Assembly: GCF_963678635.1 (NCBI RefSeq)
Contig: NC_087070.1
Coordinates: forward strand, 806,001 to 870,000
Reading direction: 5' to 3'
Origin: Symsagittifera roscoffensis
Taxonomy: Eukaryota > Xenacoelomorpha > Acoela > Convolutidae
DNA: 64,000 nucleotides
Every line of letters begins with the position of its first letter. Within the stretch, counting starts at the first letter, position 1. Below, piece by piece: positions 30,430-40,470 of the stretch. Position numbers and translations under genes: made by a program. The notes under the pieces are model-generated. The model was not told where the DNA came from, did not search any database, and saw only the letters and a list, made by a program, of their open reading frames with translations.

Positions 30430-32650
30430 CTTTTGACCTGTACATGATTTTCTTATTGCACTCGAGAAATCTTTCGGAAATATCCCTCGATAAGGCAGTT
30501 TTGTTTGCTAAAATAACGGCCAGAGATGCTCCTATTGCCAAAACATCTTTCGTAACATGTTTTCATTGTACTTGAAATGGACTTCACTAACTGCCATGTT
30601 CAACAGTTTCTTCATGGTTTTCCTAGCAACTGATGGTGGTTCATCTTGCTCATGCAGCTTTCTCAGAGCTACGTCTTTTACTTCATTGAGTGGAACATTT
30701 GTAGACCAACTCTTCACAACTAGAGATAGCACATTTTCATTGGGCTCAACACTGATGCTATCTGAGGTTTCTCTCTTTTCTAATCAATTGTTTTCGATGC
30801 TTGCGCCCTCAATTTTCTCGAAAACTTTTGCAAGAACCTCGTTCAGGTTATAATAAGAGCTAACAGGCATTAAGATGTCCAGTCTCAATGATGTGTTCTT
30901 TTACACAACTTCACCTAGCCCCCAGTAGACCTCATCCCTTTGTAGAGGTTCTCACTTATTTCGTCTTTTTGTAGCCAACAGTTCCTTATTGATATGTTTT
31001 TCTATCTTCAAATTGATCGAATTACATGTTTCTTTGCTTTCGCTGAGCTGACTTGAATCTAAAAAATTCGATAGCTTGTTGTCGTAGGTATCCTTCCTCA
31101 TTACACAAAAACCAGTGCCCTTGCCATACGGTACCGCAACCAATTCCTTTCTCTTGAGATAATTTCGGGCCTTCTGAACGCCGTTGTCAGATGGTGTTTG
31201 TTTCATTCTCTTACGATAGGCTTTTGCCACTGATTCGATCTCATAAAGAGCCAGCGATTTTTCGAATTCTGAGATCCAAAAGAAAAATATCAATATCGGC
31301 GAGAAAGTGTGGCTCATTAAATTTATCCCTGACAGGATGTTTCGGCCCAATGCCAAATCTTGTTGTATCCAATTTGGTAATTCAACATCATCAAGTGCTT
31401 TTACCAAACCCTCAACTTATTTTCCTTGAGCTCGATCTTGCCTTTCTGATAGTTCCATTTATTTCTCTGATGGAACTCTTTAACTGTTGTTTATGTTTTT
31501 TGTCTCCTGAGACATAGTTATTTCATTGCCGAAGGCCAAAACTTCTCATCTACAACCCTCTGTACTGCGCCTCTCGTCTTTTCTAGTTTTTCTCATCTGT
31601 CTTTTTTTTGTTAATCTCCGTTCTTAGAAGCTCAGTATGAAAACGGTGTGCTGCTTGGTCCGAAAACAATCCGTTTTCCGGTACTCTGAACCTAAAAAAT
31701 CAGATATAATGTCGTTATCTAGAAAAACTCTCAAAAATCTAACACGTTGACGGCAGTTGATAAATTCAACATTTATAGAGGCACAACCATGGACTAATTT
31801 TCACATGAATTTCTCTATGTCCAAAACAAGGTCCGAATCAAGATTGGAGGTTTGAGTACAACTGTGCTCATTGTTTTGCAGGCCACGAGGAATAAACCTC
31901 ACGTGACACAAAGCAAGACAAATAACACAAGTCTAACTCACCCTCTCCGTTGAAGCCTCCTCTCCAGTCCGCCCAACAGTTTCCTCGCCTCTGTACACAA
32001 GTCTTCTTTCTCCGACCGCCTTCACTTTTGCAAATTCTTTATCTTGTTTGAACGAAGCTTCGACAAAACAGCTGGCAGGTTGTCTTGGTGTTCGAACACA
32101 ATCCGCTAAGACTTTAGCTCCAGCGGGACGTCCTGGTGTAGTGCCTGATATTCGTTCCCCAGCTCCTTTCTTCTCTTCCTCTTTTAAACGAGACATTTCA
32201 TTATAGGAATGACAAGAATACTCAAGCTGATCATCTGGTTCATGAAAAAATAAGCTTACGTTTAGTTTAAAAAAATATAAATCAAACTAAAAAACAATAA
32301 AACATCAATCTACAATTTTTTTAAACAACTTTTCGGAGGAATTGCAGTTCTAAAGCCAATTGTTAAAGAGTCAGTTGATCTTTAGAAATAATCATTTAGG
32401 TTGAAAGTAGTTTTAATGTCTGAAATTAAATTAAAGTGTTTCTATTTATCTTTTTTGTAAATTTCGGAGTCAAAATTTTGATTTAGACTTGTTAGCTTTC
32501 GAACGAAAAACCAAAAATATTCTGGGACTAATCTTCCAGTGTCAACTCCCTGCAAATTCATCGCGAGTGCTCTTTCCTTATATTTCCTTACTTATTTTGT
32601 TGTTTGACCTATCAATAGCTTACCAATCAATTAAACAAGATATGTTTTGC
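30430..32650 (-). mobile_element. Penelope-like element, downstream copy with RT core
   Basis: Reading the minus strand from high to low coordinates: a 5' open frame (32,196-31,933); FRVPENGLFSDQAAHRFHTE at ~31,690, the N-terminal signature region of Penelope-like RTs; ARNYLKRKELVAVPYGKG and CVMRKDTYDNKL at 31,180-31,070; STNVPLNEVKDVALRKLHEQ at about 30,700; and ASLAVILAN at about 30,515. The last two correspond to the TNVPL and MGS-L-VILAN motifs of the RT palm. The reading frame is interrupted: one extra A near 31,280 relative to the sister copy, another shift just upstream of it, and shifts before the ASLAVILAN part. No GIY-YIG endonuclease could be recognised downstream. Confidence 0.8.
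31933..32196 (-). CDS. 5' open frame of the Penelope-like element (copy 1)
   Basis: ATG at 32,196 starts an 87-codon frame rich in Glu, Lys, Arg, Gly and Ala (MSRLKEEEKKGAGERISGTT...), with no known domain. It ends just past a strong splice donor, GAGAGG|GTGAGT, at about 31,940. An acceptor (GATTTTTTAG|GTTCAG) lies at about 31,693, in front of the RT N-terminal region, so this may be exon 1 of an intron-containing Penelope-like element. The phases as read do not join cleanly (phase 0 to phase 2), possibly through decay. An almost identical copy is at 34,060-34,323. Confidence 0.5.
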   Translation of the reverse strand: MSRLKEEEKKGAGERISGTTPGRPAGAKVLADCVRTPRQPASCFVEASFKQDKEFAKVKAVGERRLVYRGEETVGRTGEEASTERVS

Positions 32651-32984
32651 TCCAATTTTTAAAGTTTACTCAATATGTTTTGAATGTCGAACATTTTAGT
32701 TTTTTGAGATGAAGCATTAAATTTTTTGGCATTAGATGGTTGTTAACACAACATACTTGGTTAAAAAAAATTGGTTTTGAAGCATCCTTCAAAAAGCTCT
32801 GTGAAAAGGTTAATAAAGGAAAAGAAAAGATATTGAGCAGCCTAATGTTTGTTTCCTGAACAATTTTAGTCCATTTTTTGCCTTATTCCAATACTGTATA
32901 GCGCTTCTTTGCTCATTTCGAGTGTTTTTCCGCAATTAAAACAAGAATTGCAAAAAATTGTTTCTGAAAACTTATATAGATATT
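32651..32984 (-). repeat. 334-bp direct repeat unit B, copy 1
   Basis: Matches 36,993-37,326 over 334 bases with only a few differences, same orientation. In element direction it sits immediately 5' of the downstream Penelope-like copy, so it is probably part of that element's leader or pseudo-LTR. No coding content. Confidence 0.85.
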
Positions 32985-32997
32985 ATTTAGATGTCTA

Positions 32998-34790
32998 TTA
33001 AGATGTCCAGTCTCAATGATGTATTCTTTTACACACCTTCACCTAGCCCCCAGTAGACCTCATCCCTTTGTAGAGGTTCTCACTTATTTCGTCTTTTTGT
33101 AGCCAACAGTTCCTTATTGATATGTTTTTCTATCTTCAAATTGATCGAATTACATGTTTCTTTGCTTTCGCTGAGCTGACTTGAATCTAAAAAATTCGAT
33201 AGCTTGTTGTCGTAGGTATCCTTCCTCATTACACAAAAACCAGTGCCCTTGCCATACGGTACCGCAACCAATTCCTTTCTCTTGAGATAATTTCGGGCCT
33301 TCTGAACGCCGTTGTCAGATGGTGTTTGTTTCATTCTCTTACGATAGGCTTTTGCCACTGATTCGATCTCATAAAGAGCCAGCGATTTTTCGAATTCTGA
33401 GATCCAAAGAAAAATATCAATATCGGCGAGAAAGTGTGGCTCATTAAATTTATCCCTGACAGGATGTTTCGGCCCAATGCCAAATCTTGTTGTATCCAAT
33501 TTGGTAATTCAACATCATCAAGTGCTTTTACCAAACCCTCAACTTATTTTCCTTGAGCTCGATCTTGCCTTTCTGATAGTTCCATTTATTTCTCTGATGG
33601 AACTCTTTAACTGTTGTTTATGTTTTTTGTCTCCTGAGACATAGTTATTTCATTGCCGAAGGCCAAAACTTCTCATCTACAACCCTCTGTACTGCGCCTC
33701 TCGTCTTTTCTAGTTTTTCTCATCTGTCTTTTCTTTGTTAATCTCCGTTCTTAGAAGCTCAGTATGAAAACGGTGTGCTGCTTGGTCCAAAAACAATCCG
33801 TTTTCCGGTACTCTGAACCTAAAAAATCAGATATAATGTCGTTATCTAGAAAAACTCTCAAAAATCTAACACGTTGACGGCAGTTGATAAATTCAACATT
33901 TATAGAGGCACAATCATGGACTAATTTTCATATGAATTTCTCTATGTCCAAAACAAGGTCCAAATCAAGATTGGAGGTTTGAGTACAACTGTGCTCATTG
34001 TTTTGCAGGCCAGGAGGAATAAACCTCACGTGACACAAAGCAAGACAAATAACACAAGTCTAACTCACCCTCTCCGTTGAAGCCTCCTCTCCAGTCCGCC
34101 CAACAGTTTCCTCGCCTCTGTACACAAGTCTTCTTTCTCCGACCGCCTTCACCTTTGCAAATTCTTTTTCTTGTTTGAACGAAGCTTCGACAAAACAGCT
34201 GGCAGGTTGTCTTGGTGTTCGAACACAATCCGCTAAGACTTTAGCTCCAGCGGGAAGTCCTGGTGTAGTGCCTGATATTCGTTCCCCAGCTCCTTTCTTC
34301 TCTTCCTCTTTTAAACGAGACATCTCATTATAGGAATGACAAGAATACTCAAGCTGATCATCTGGTTCATGAAAAAATAAGCTTACGTTTAGTTTAAAAA
34401 AATATAAACCAAACTAAAAAACAATAAAATATCAATCTACAATTTTTTTAAACAACTTTTCGGAGGAATTGCAGTTCTAAAGCCAATTGTTAAAGAGTCA
34501 GTTGATCTTTAGAAATAATCATTTAGTTTGAAAGTAGTTTTAGTGTCTGAAATTAAATTAAAGTGTTTCTATTTATCTTTTTTGTAAATTTCGGAGTCAA
34601 AATTTTGATTTAGACATGTTAGCTTTCGAACGAAAAACCAAAAATATTCTGGGACTAATCTTCCAGTGTCAACTCCCTGCAAATTCATCGCGAGTGCTCT
34701 TTCCTTATATGTATTAGCAAGTGTTAACAACTTAGTTTGTTGTTTGACCTATCAATAGCTTACCAATCAATTAAACAAGATATGTTTTGC
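32998..34790 (-). mobile_element. Penelope-like element, upstream truncated copy
   Basis: About 1.79 kb nearly identical to 30,870-32,650, but it stops at 32,998, before the RT palm motifs. The 139-codon frame at 33,499-33,080 is more intact than in the other copy: FGIGPKHPVRDKFNEPHFLA runs on into ISEFEKSLALYEIESVAKAY and LVAVPYGKGTGFCVMRKDTY without the extra A. It also carries the 5' frame at 34,323-34,060 with the GTGAGT donor. Lacking the RT core, it cannot be active alone. Confidence 0.8.
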
Positions 34791-36992
34791 ATAATCCTTG
34801 TGTCTGTTTGTAGTAATTAACAACTGAAAACAAACAACTGACAAGCAACTGAAAAAAAACAACTGGTGAAAATTACTAACTACTAAGGTTTTCTGAAAGA
34901 CTTAATTTAACTCCAAATTATTTGTGATTTTAGAGCTTGAATACTTGAGGGCAAGGAAGAATCACTCCATCTTCATTGGGTCCCATATATAGCAGTCAAA
35001 AAATATCTGCAGATAAGGTTTTTACTCCCGTTTTTAGTGGTAATCACGTTGTCTGTGGACCCGAGACCCAGTTATATGGTTAAATTTTTTTATGGACGAA
35101 AAAAAGTAAAATTTGTTTGGCTGATAGCCTAAGAGCTATAACACAATACTTAGCGCTTAAAGAGACGAAAAATTATCTGGCTAGGTCAAGACGGCAAAAA
35201 AAAAATTAAGTCATCAACAGGGATTTTTTGATCTTCAGTCGGGGCGAATTTTACATAGGTGTTTCTATGCCGCCCTTGGGTTCGCCTGTTCAACTCAACA
35301 GACTATGATAACCATCAAACAGTTCAGTGACGAATTATACGCTCCGCGGGAACGCTTGAGTTACGAGCCTTTTTGTCGTATTTTGTACTAGCCGGAAGGT
35401 TTGGATGCTGCGATTTATTCCATTTAGTTGTTTCAGCTAGCAAGGCTGAAAACTCCGAGGGTTGCAGCGTTAAGTCGGATCTCAAGAGCCCACTAATCCC
35501 AAAGCACTGGGACAAAAAAAAACAACTAAGAGAAAAAGTAAAACTTAACAAAAGCAGTGTATAACTGATATAAAACCAAAAAATTACAAAACAACCAGCA
35601 AAAAAATAAAATGACCGTTGATAAATAAATTTTCCGGACCAAATGCTGTTCAATTTTTCTAATTTTTTTTTTTTCGGGCTGAGTGATATTATTTCTGATC
35701 GAAGGATCGAGTGTTTTTGTTGTTGGTAAATACGCTCCCATGAGTGGTGTTAGAATATTTGACCGTAGGGTAGAGCAGCAAGTGAACAGCCAATTTCCAG
35801 ACAGAACAGGGGTCATCAGGAATAACGTCCTCAACGACATTTCGTTACATCAAATTTAGTATCTATCAATTACCATTTCAAAAAACTTAGGTTGATGGAA
35901 GATACAATTGCATTGGTCCATTTCATTCCTCCATCGGTTGCAAATTTCCCTGTTAAGGGTCCTACTTTGGGTTTTTATTTGTGGAGAAGGTATAGTAGTA
36001 TTCATAAACGATTAAGAGTAGGTTATTCCTCATTTCATTTGTTATCTATCTCCAATTTAGGACCCAATAAACCCCATTTTTCTCAAAAATTAATACTTTT
36101 CGACCCAACCGATTGTGCCAGTCGGTCATATTTGGAAATTTGATCTTGAGCAACATTTGGTCTTGATTTTGGAATGAAATGAAGTTTTTCAAAAATTCGA
36201 ATTGTGCCAGTCATGCCCAAATTTCTCGCGATAACTGAAAATGCGAGAGAATTACAATCAGAAGAATCGAGTAATAATTGCGGGAAAATTGCTGAAATAT
36301 AGTAGAATAAAATTGCTAGAAAAAAAATTGCAATCAAACGAGAGTAGAGCTGTCTTGTTCCTGGCAGAAAATCGAGAGTGACCGAGAGCAGATAGAGAAA
36401 AAGATCGACTGGACAAGAGTGAACCTTGAGTGGAAAGTGCCCAATGGTCCAAATAGAAAAATTGTTTTTTGAGCTAAAACTTATTTATTTCAAACTTCCT
36501 GAGTCGAAATTAATTAACAAATCAATTCTAGATTTGCTTTACAACTTAGATACTCAATTATAGAGGTCGTGTTGGTATGTAAGTACCCAATTAAAATTTC
36601 TTGTGTGTTTTATATTGTTATTTTGAGTTAGGGAGAGTTTTTAGGTTGATCCATCTGAAATGGATCAAAGGTCCACTGTCTAATAAAAACTAACGGTATA
36701 CGTAAAGTTCCGACCCTGTTTTTAACGGCGTTTGTGTGTTTTGGGTATTTGAGAACTGAGCATGGGGGCGTTCTTACTTCTAGAGTGGGGGGTATTTTGG
36801 TAGTAGCCTTTAAGCTGTAACACGGTTTGTAGTCTCATGTCGCAAGTCAACCCTTTGGCTCCGACTGCTTGAGGTAGAAAAACACAAGAGATGGTGTACC
36901 TGACTCTTGAGCCAATGGTTATAGGGCCTATTTTTTGAGCAGAGAAGGATTGGGTAAAAAATGAGTGAATAATTTTTTTCGAGCAAAATTAC
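34791..36992. mobile_element. 2.2-kb insertion splitting the upstream Penelope-like copy
   Basis: In the downstream copy, ATATGTTTTGC is followed directly by TCCAATTTTTAAAG. In the upstream copy the same two flanks are separated by 2.2 kb, so this segment inserted between them. Part of it (about 34,920-35,260, with GCTTGAATACTTGAGGGCAA, CGAGACCCAG and GGCTGATAGCCTAA) recurs in diverged form at 40,115-40,470. No target-site duplication or terminal repeats were evident and the open frames inside (largest 109 codons) are not recognised, so the element class is unknown. Confidence 0.65.
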
Positions 36993-37326
36993 TCCAATTT
37001 TTAAAGTTTACTCAATATGTTTTGAATGTCGAACATTTTAGTTTTTTGAGATGAAGCATTAAATTTTTTGGCATTAGATGGTTGTTAACACAACATACTT
37101 GGTTTAAAAAAATTGGTTTTGAAGCATCCTTCAAAAAGCTCTCTGAAAAGGTTAATAAAGGAAAAGAAAAGATATTGAGCAGCCTAATGTTTGTTTCTTG
37201 AACAATTTTAGTCCATTTTTTGCCTTATTCCAATACTGTATAGCGCTTCTTTGCTCATTTCAAGTGTTTTTCCGCAATTAAAACAAGAATTGCAAAAAAT
37301 TGTTTCTGAAAACTTATATAGATATT
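36993..37326 (-). repeat. 334-bp direct repeat unit B, copy 2
   Basis: Same unit as 32,651-32,984, lying just beyond the 2.2-kb insertion. It shows that the upstream Penelope-like copy once had the same B-A order as the downstream copy. Confidence 0.85.
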
Positions 37327-37649
37327 GGAAAAAAGCCAATTCAGCAAACAAAATTTCTGTTAATTTCTCAAAGACTACTCATTCAATCAGAATAGCTTTG
37401 GTAACATTAGCCGAAGTTTTTGCTGTTTTTCCTGGTTCGTTACCATTTCCAGGTTGATCATTTACTTTTAGAGATTTTTTTGAGAATAGGCCAGTTCGGA
37501 AGGTCCAAAGTTAGGAAACTCTCCGAGCAGAAAATTCATATCAAAATTCTTTTCGTACAGAAAAATTTGACCAGTTCAACTAACCTTGTTTTAAGCTACT
37601 TGACCATAATTGGAGGCTTTTCCGGTTCAATTTTTTGTTCAGTTTTTGG

Positions 37650-38000
37650 GAAACCTCTGTGGTAACCCTACGGTGTGATTTAAGCCCCTGAGGAACCCTC
37701 CTAAGCAAGATGTTTGTAGGGAACCCAGGGATTACTTCAGAGGAACAATCTGAAGAAAAAAATTTTTGTTTAAAATGTTTTGACACTTACGTGGGATTTC
37801 ATTGAAAAAAGTTGAAATTTCGGAAACTTTTGGGAACGCTCCGAAAAAACCCTCTGATGTGATTAAGCCTCTTAGCAACCCTTTTTGTAAAACTTAAAGG
37901 AACCTCCGAAATAACTTAAGTGTCTTAAGTACCCTCCGAGGTACTTAAACCCCTTAAGAAACCTCCTAAGTAAAATTCAAAAGAACCCTCCGAGGTTATT
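37650..38000 (+). repeat. Degenerate minisatellite (GGAACCCTCCGAGG...TTAAGCC)
   Basis: Four to six irregular copies of a ~45-60-base unit containing GAACCCTCC, GATTTAAGCCCCT and CCTCCTAAG words. Not coding. Confidence 0.55.
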
Positions 38001-39790
38001 CAGACACAACGGAGACTCTTTAGAACTAGAACATTAGGTTAGTCGCCTTCTGGAGATACAATAAGGAGTGAATGGACTAGTTACCTCGGATTTTAATGCT
38101 GAACTTTGGATTCTAGATCGCGCTATTCAAAGTGCCTGGTTGCGTGGTTGCCTTGAGCAACCTAATAGCACAGCGCGAGCAACCCGGGAACACTCAGATG
38201 AAGACCTAGGTTGGTGTATTAGGTTGAAAACACTCAATTGAGAAAAAAATCAGATGTTTTCCTTTTTGGTGCGTTTGGACAGTCTGAGTGTGTGAAAGTT
38301 TTCGCTTGGATTAATCTTTAACGCAAAATTTTTTAACAGAAGTTGCCTCGAGCAACTTAGTCAGACGTATCGGGCAATCGCAGGACAGAGAAAAAGTGAC
38401 CTCGGTGAGTACCATAACGAAAAGAAACTCACTTCAGACAAAAACTGTTCTGGACTTCCTTTAATTGGTGTGTTCAATAGAGTTTTTTCTTTTACGGCTA
38501 GGTTTTAGTCTAATCTGAATCTTCACTGCTACTTTACTAAAAAAATATTTGATATTAAACCCGGCAGTGATGTTATAAATCTGTGGCGAAAACTTGATTT
38601 TGATCAGAGAAATCACTATCGATTAAAGGGTGTGTTAACATTTATTATCGTTGGTTATAGTGATGTGTGTCTTGTTATTTCTCGTTTTAATTATTCATCT
38701 TGAAATCTTTTAAATTTTTAATTTCAAGGAAAAAAATCAGCAATTAAACTAAATAAAAATTATTTGATCACTGAGCAGGCCCCATTTCAATCTTGATCTA
38801 AATTTAATTCCTCATTCTTCCATGAGAGTCTATAAATTTTTGAAGTTTGTGCGCTGTTGTCAAATATTTTCTTTTTAATCGCTGTTTTTTAAGACTTAGA
38901 AAGAATTAGCTCATTTTGGGAAGTAGCTTGAATGCGTAGGCTTAACGGGTAGCACACAAAAATCTGTGGGCATTACATCTGAAGTTTATTTTAATGACAC
39001 ATCGAAGGAAGCGCGCGATGATCAGTTAGTGATCGGAATGAAACTAAGCGTCAACAGAAGAGTAGATAGAGATGGAGGGCAAAACGGCAAAATTGAACCA
39101 ATCCAATCCGTCCGAGTAAAGAGAAGAAACATTGATTAAACCTGCTCAACGCCATCACAGGAACTTTGGAGGATCTGGCGACGACTCAGAGCAAAAAAAA
39201 AATAGAAAGACAGGGGCTGTTCCGAGACCAATTCAAGAAAAAACTTTCACATATAGGCTCCTCTGAATCGAACACCAAAAACTACACTGGGAGAAAGTAA
39301 CAGTCCTTTCTAGTCTACCGATGAAAGAATACGATGATGTCGATCGTCAGTCCTAAGGAAAAAGCTCAAACTCCAACCTAAAAACGTTATTTAAAACGAA
39401 ATACAACAAGCGCCTAGCTGGAATCCCTTCTACCGAATTCCAATCGGGCTTCGCTCCTCTGGGACCGTCGAACACAGTCACTGATAATACTCTAAGCCCG
39501 AAGCACAGAAAAGCAGGAAAGCGGTGTCCACCTCACCAATGAGACCAGTTTCTGATAAAATCACGATGAGGACATCCTCAAAATATGATAGGCGCTTGAT
39601 ATCGATTGGTATTCAGAGAGCTGGTTTATCCCTAAGCACTCGGCTAGGCTACAGCCACCAGTAACGTGCCTCATAAAACAGCCGGATAATATACGACGAA
39701 CGAACAGTCCAGTAGAAGAAAAGATTTGAAGAAAGAGATATATTGAAAACCAAGAAGCCTCCGGACACGACATGTTTGCGTGATAAAACA
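38001..39790. other. Unassigned region, somewhat GC-richer at 38,940-39,560
   Basis: No gene recognised. Base composition at 38,940-39,560 is closer to coding DNA than to the flanks, but every frame has frequent stops and no motif was seen, so it may be an old element remnant. Confidence 0.35.
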
Positions 39791-39799
39791 TTTTATCAA

Positions 39800-39857
39800 G
39801 ATGAGCCGGGCGGTTGAGTGGCTAAATCGGGACGGATCTGAATCTGAACTCTCTCGA

Positions 39858-39908
<51 letters not shown>

Positions 39909-39949
39909 GATGAGAGAGAGAGAGAAAGACAGAGAGGGAGAGAGGGAGA

Positions 39950-39985
<36 letters not shown>

Positions 39986-40030
39986 ATAATCGCGTTCATT
40001 CTTTCGGTGAGAGTTCAATTGGAGACCCGG
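39800..40030 (+). repeat. GA microsatellite inside a tRNA-like sequence
   Basis: GAGCCGGGCGGTTGAGTGGC at about 39,803 looks like the 5' part and box A of a Ser/Leu-type tRNA. It is followed by an imperfect (GA)n run at 39,859-39,981 and then GAGAGTTCAATTGGAG, a weak box B, at about 40,008. The long GA/CT translations in this stretch are artefacts of the repeat, not proteins. Confidence 0.6.
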
Positions 40031-40114
40031 CGCCTATTAACGTCTTTACAAACAGTGGAATAAATTCTAGTACGGTGATGCTCTAAACGATTTAATTCAA
40101 ATCCAGTTTAATAC

Positions 40115-40470
40115 TTTTTTTCAGAGTATGAGTAGTTGAGGGCGAGGAAAGAGTCAATCCAATCAAAATAACTGTGCTTAAAAACATTTACTAGCATGGT
40201 TTTCAACCTCGCTTTAGTATTAATCAAGTTATCTGGGGATCCGCGACCCAGCTATGTGATTACCTTTATAATTAAAACAAAAAGAACTGAAACTTGTTGT
40301 GCTGATAGCCTAAAAACTGCAAAACGATGGTTAGGTCTTAAAGAGATCAAAACTAAACTGGATACGTAGAGACGGTGAAAAATGCATAGAATTGAAGTAT
40401 ATGACGTCAACCAGTCGTCAAAGGGGATTCTTTTTCATTTGCAGTGTAATTTCAGGGCGATTGTTACATC
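40115..40470 (+). repeat. Diverged copy of the 34,920-35,260 repeat
   Basis: Shares GAGTA-GTTGAGGGCGAGGAA, GGGGATCCGCGACCCAG and GTGCTGATAGCCTAA-type blocks in the same order and orientation with the insertion at 34,791-36,992. Non-coding. Confidence 0.6.

Noticed and set aside
39671-40018. Long Ser/Leu and Arg/Glu repeat open frames on both strands
   Set aside because: They are translations of the GA/CT microsatellite at 39,859-39,981; no exon or gene support.
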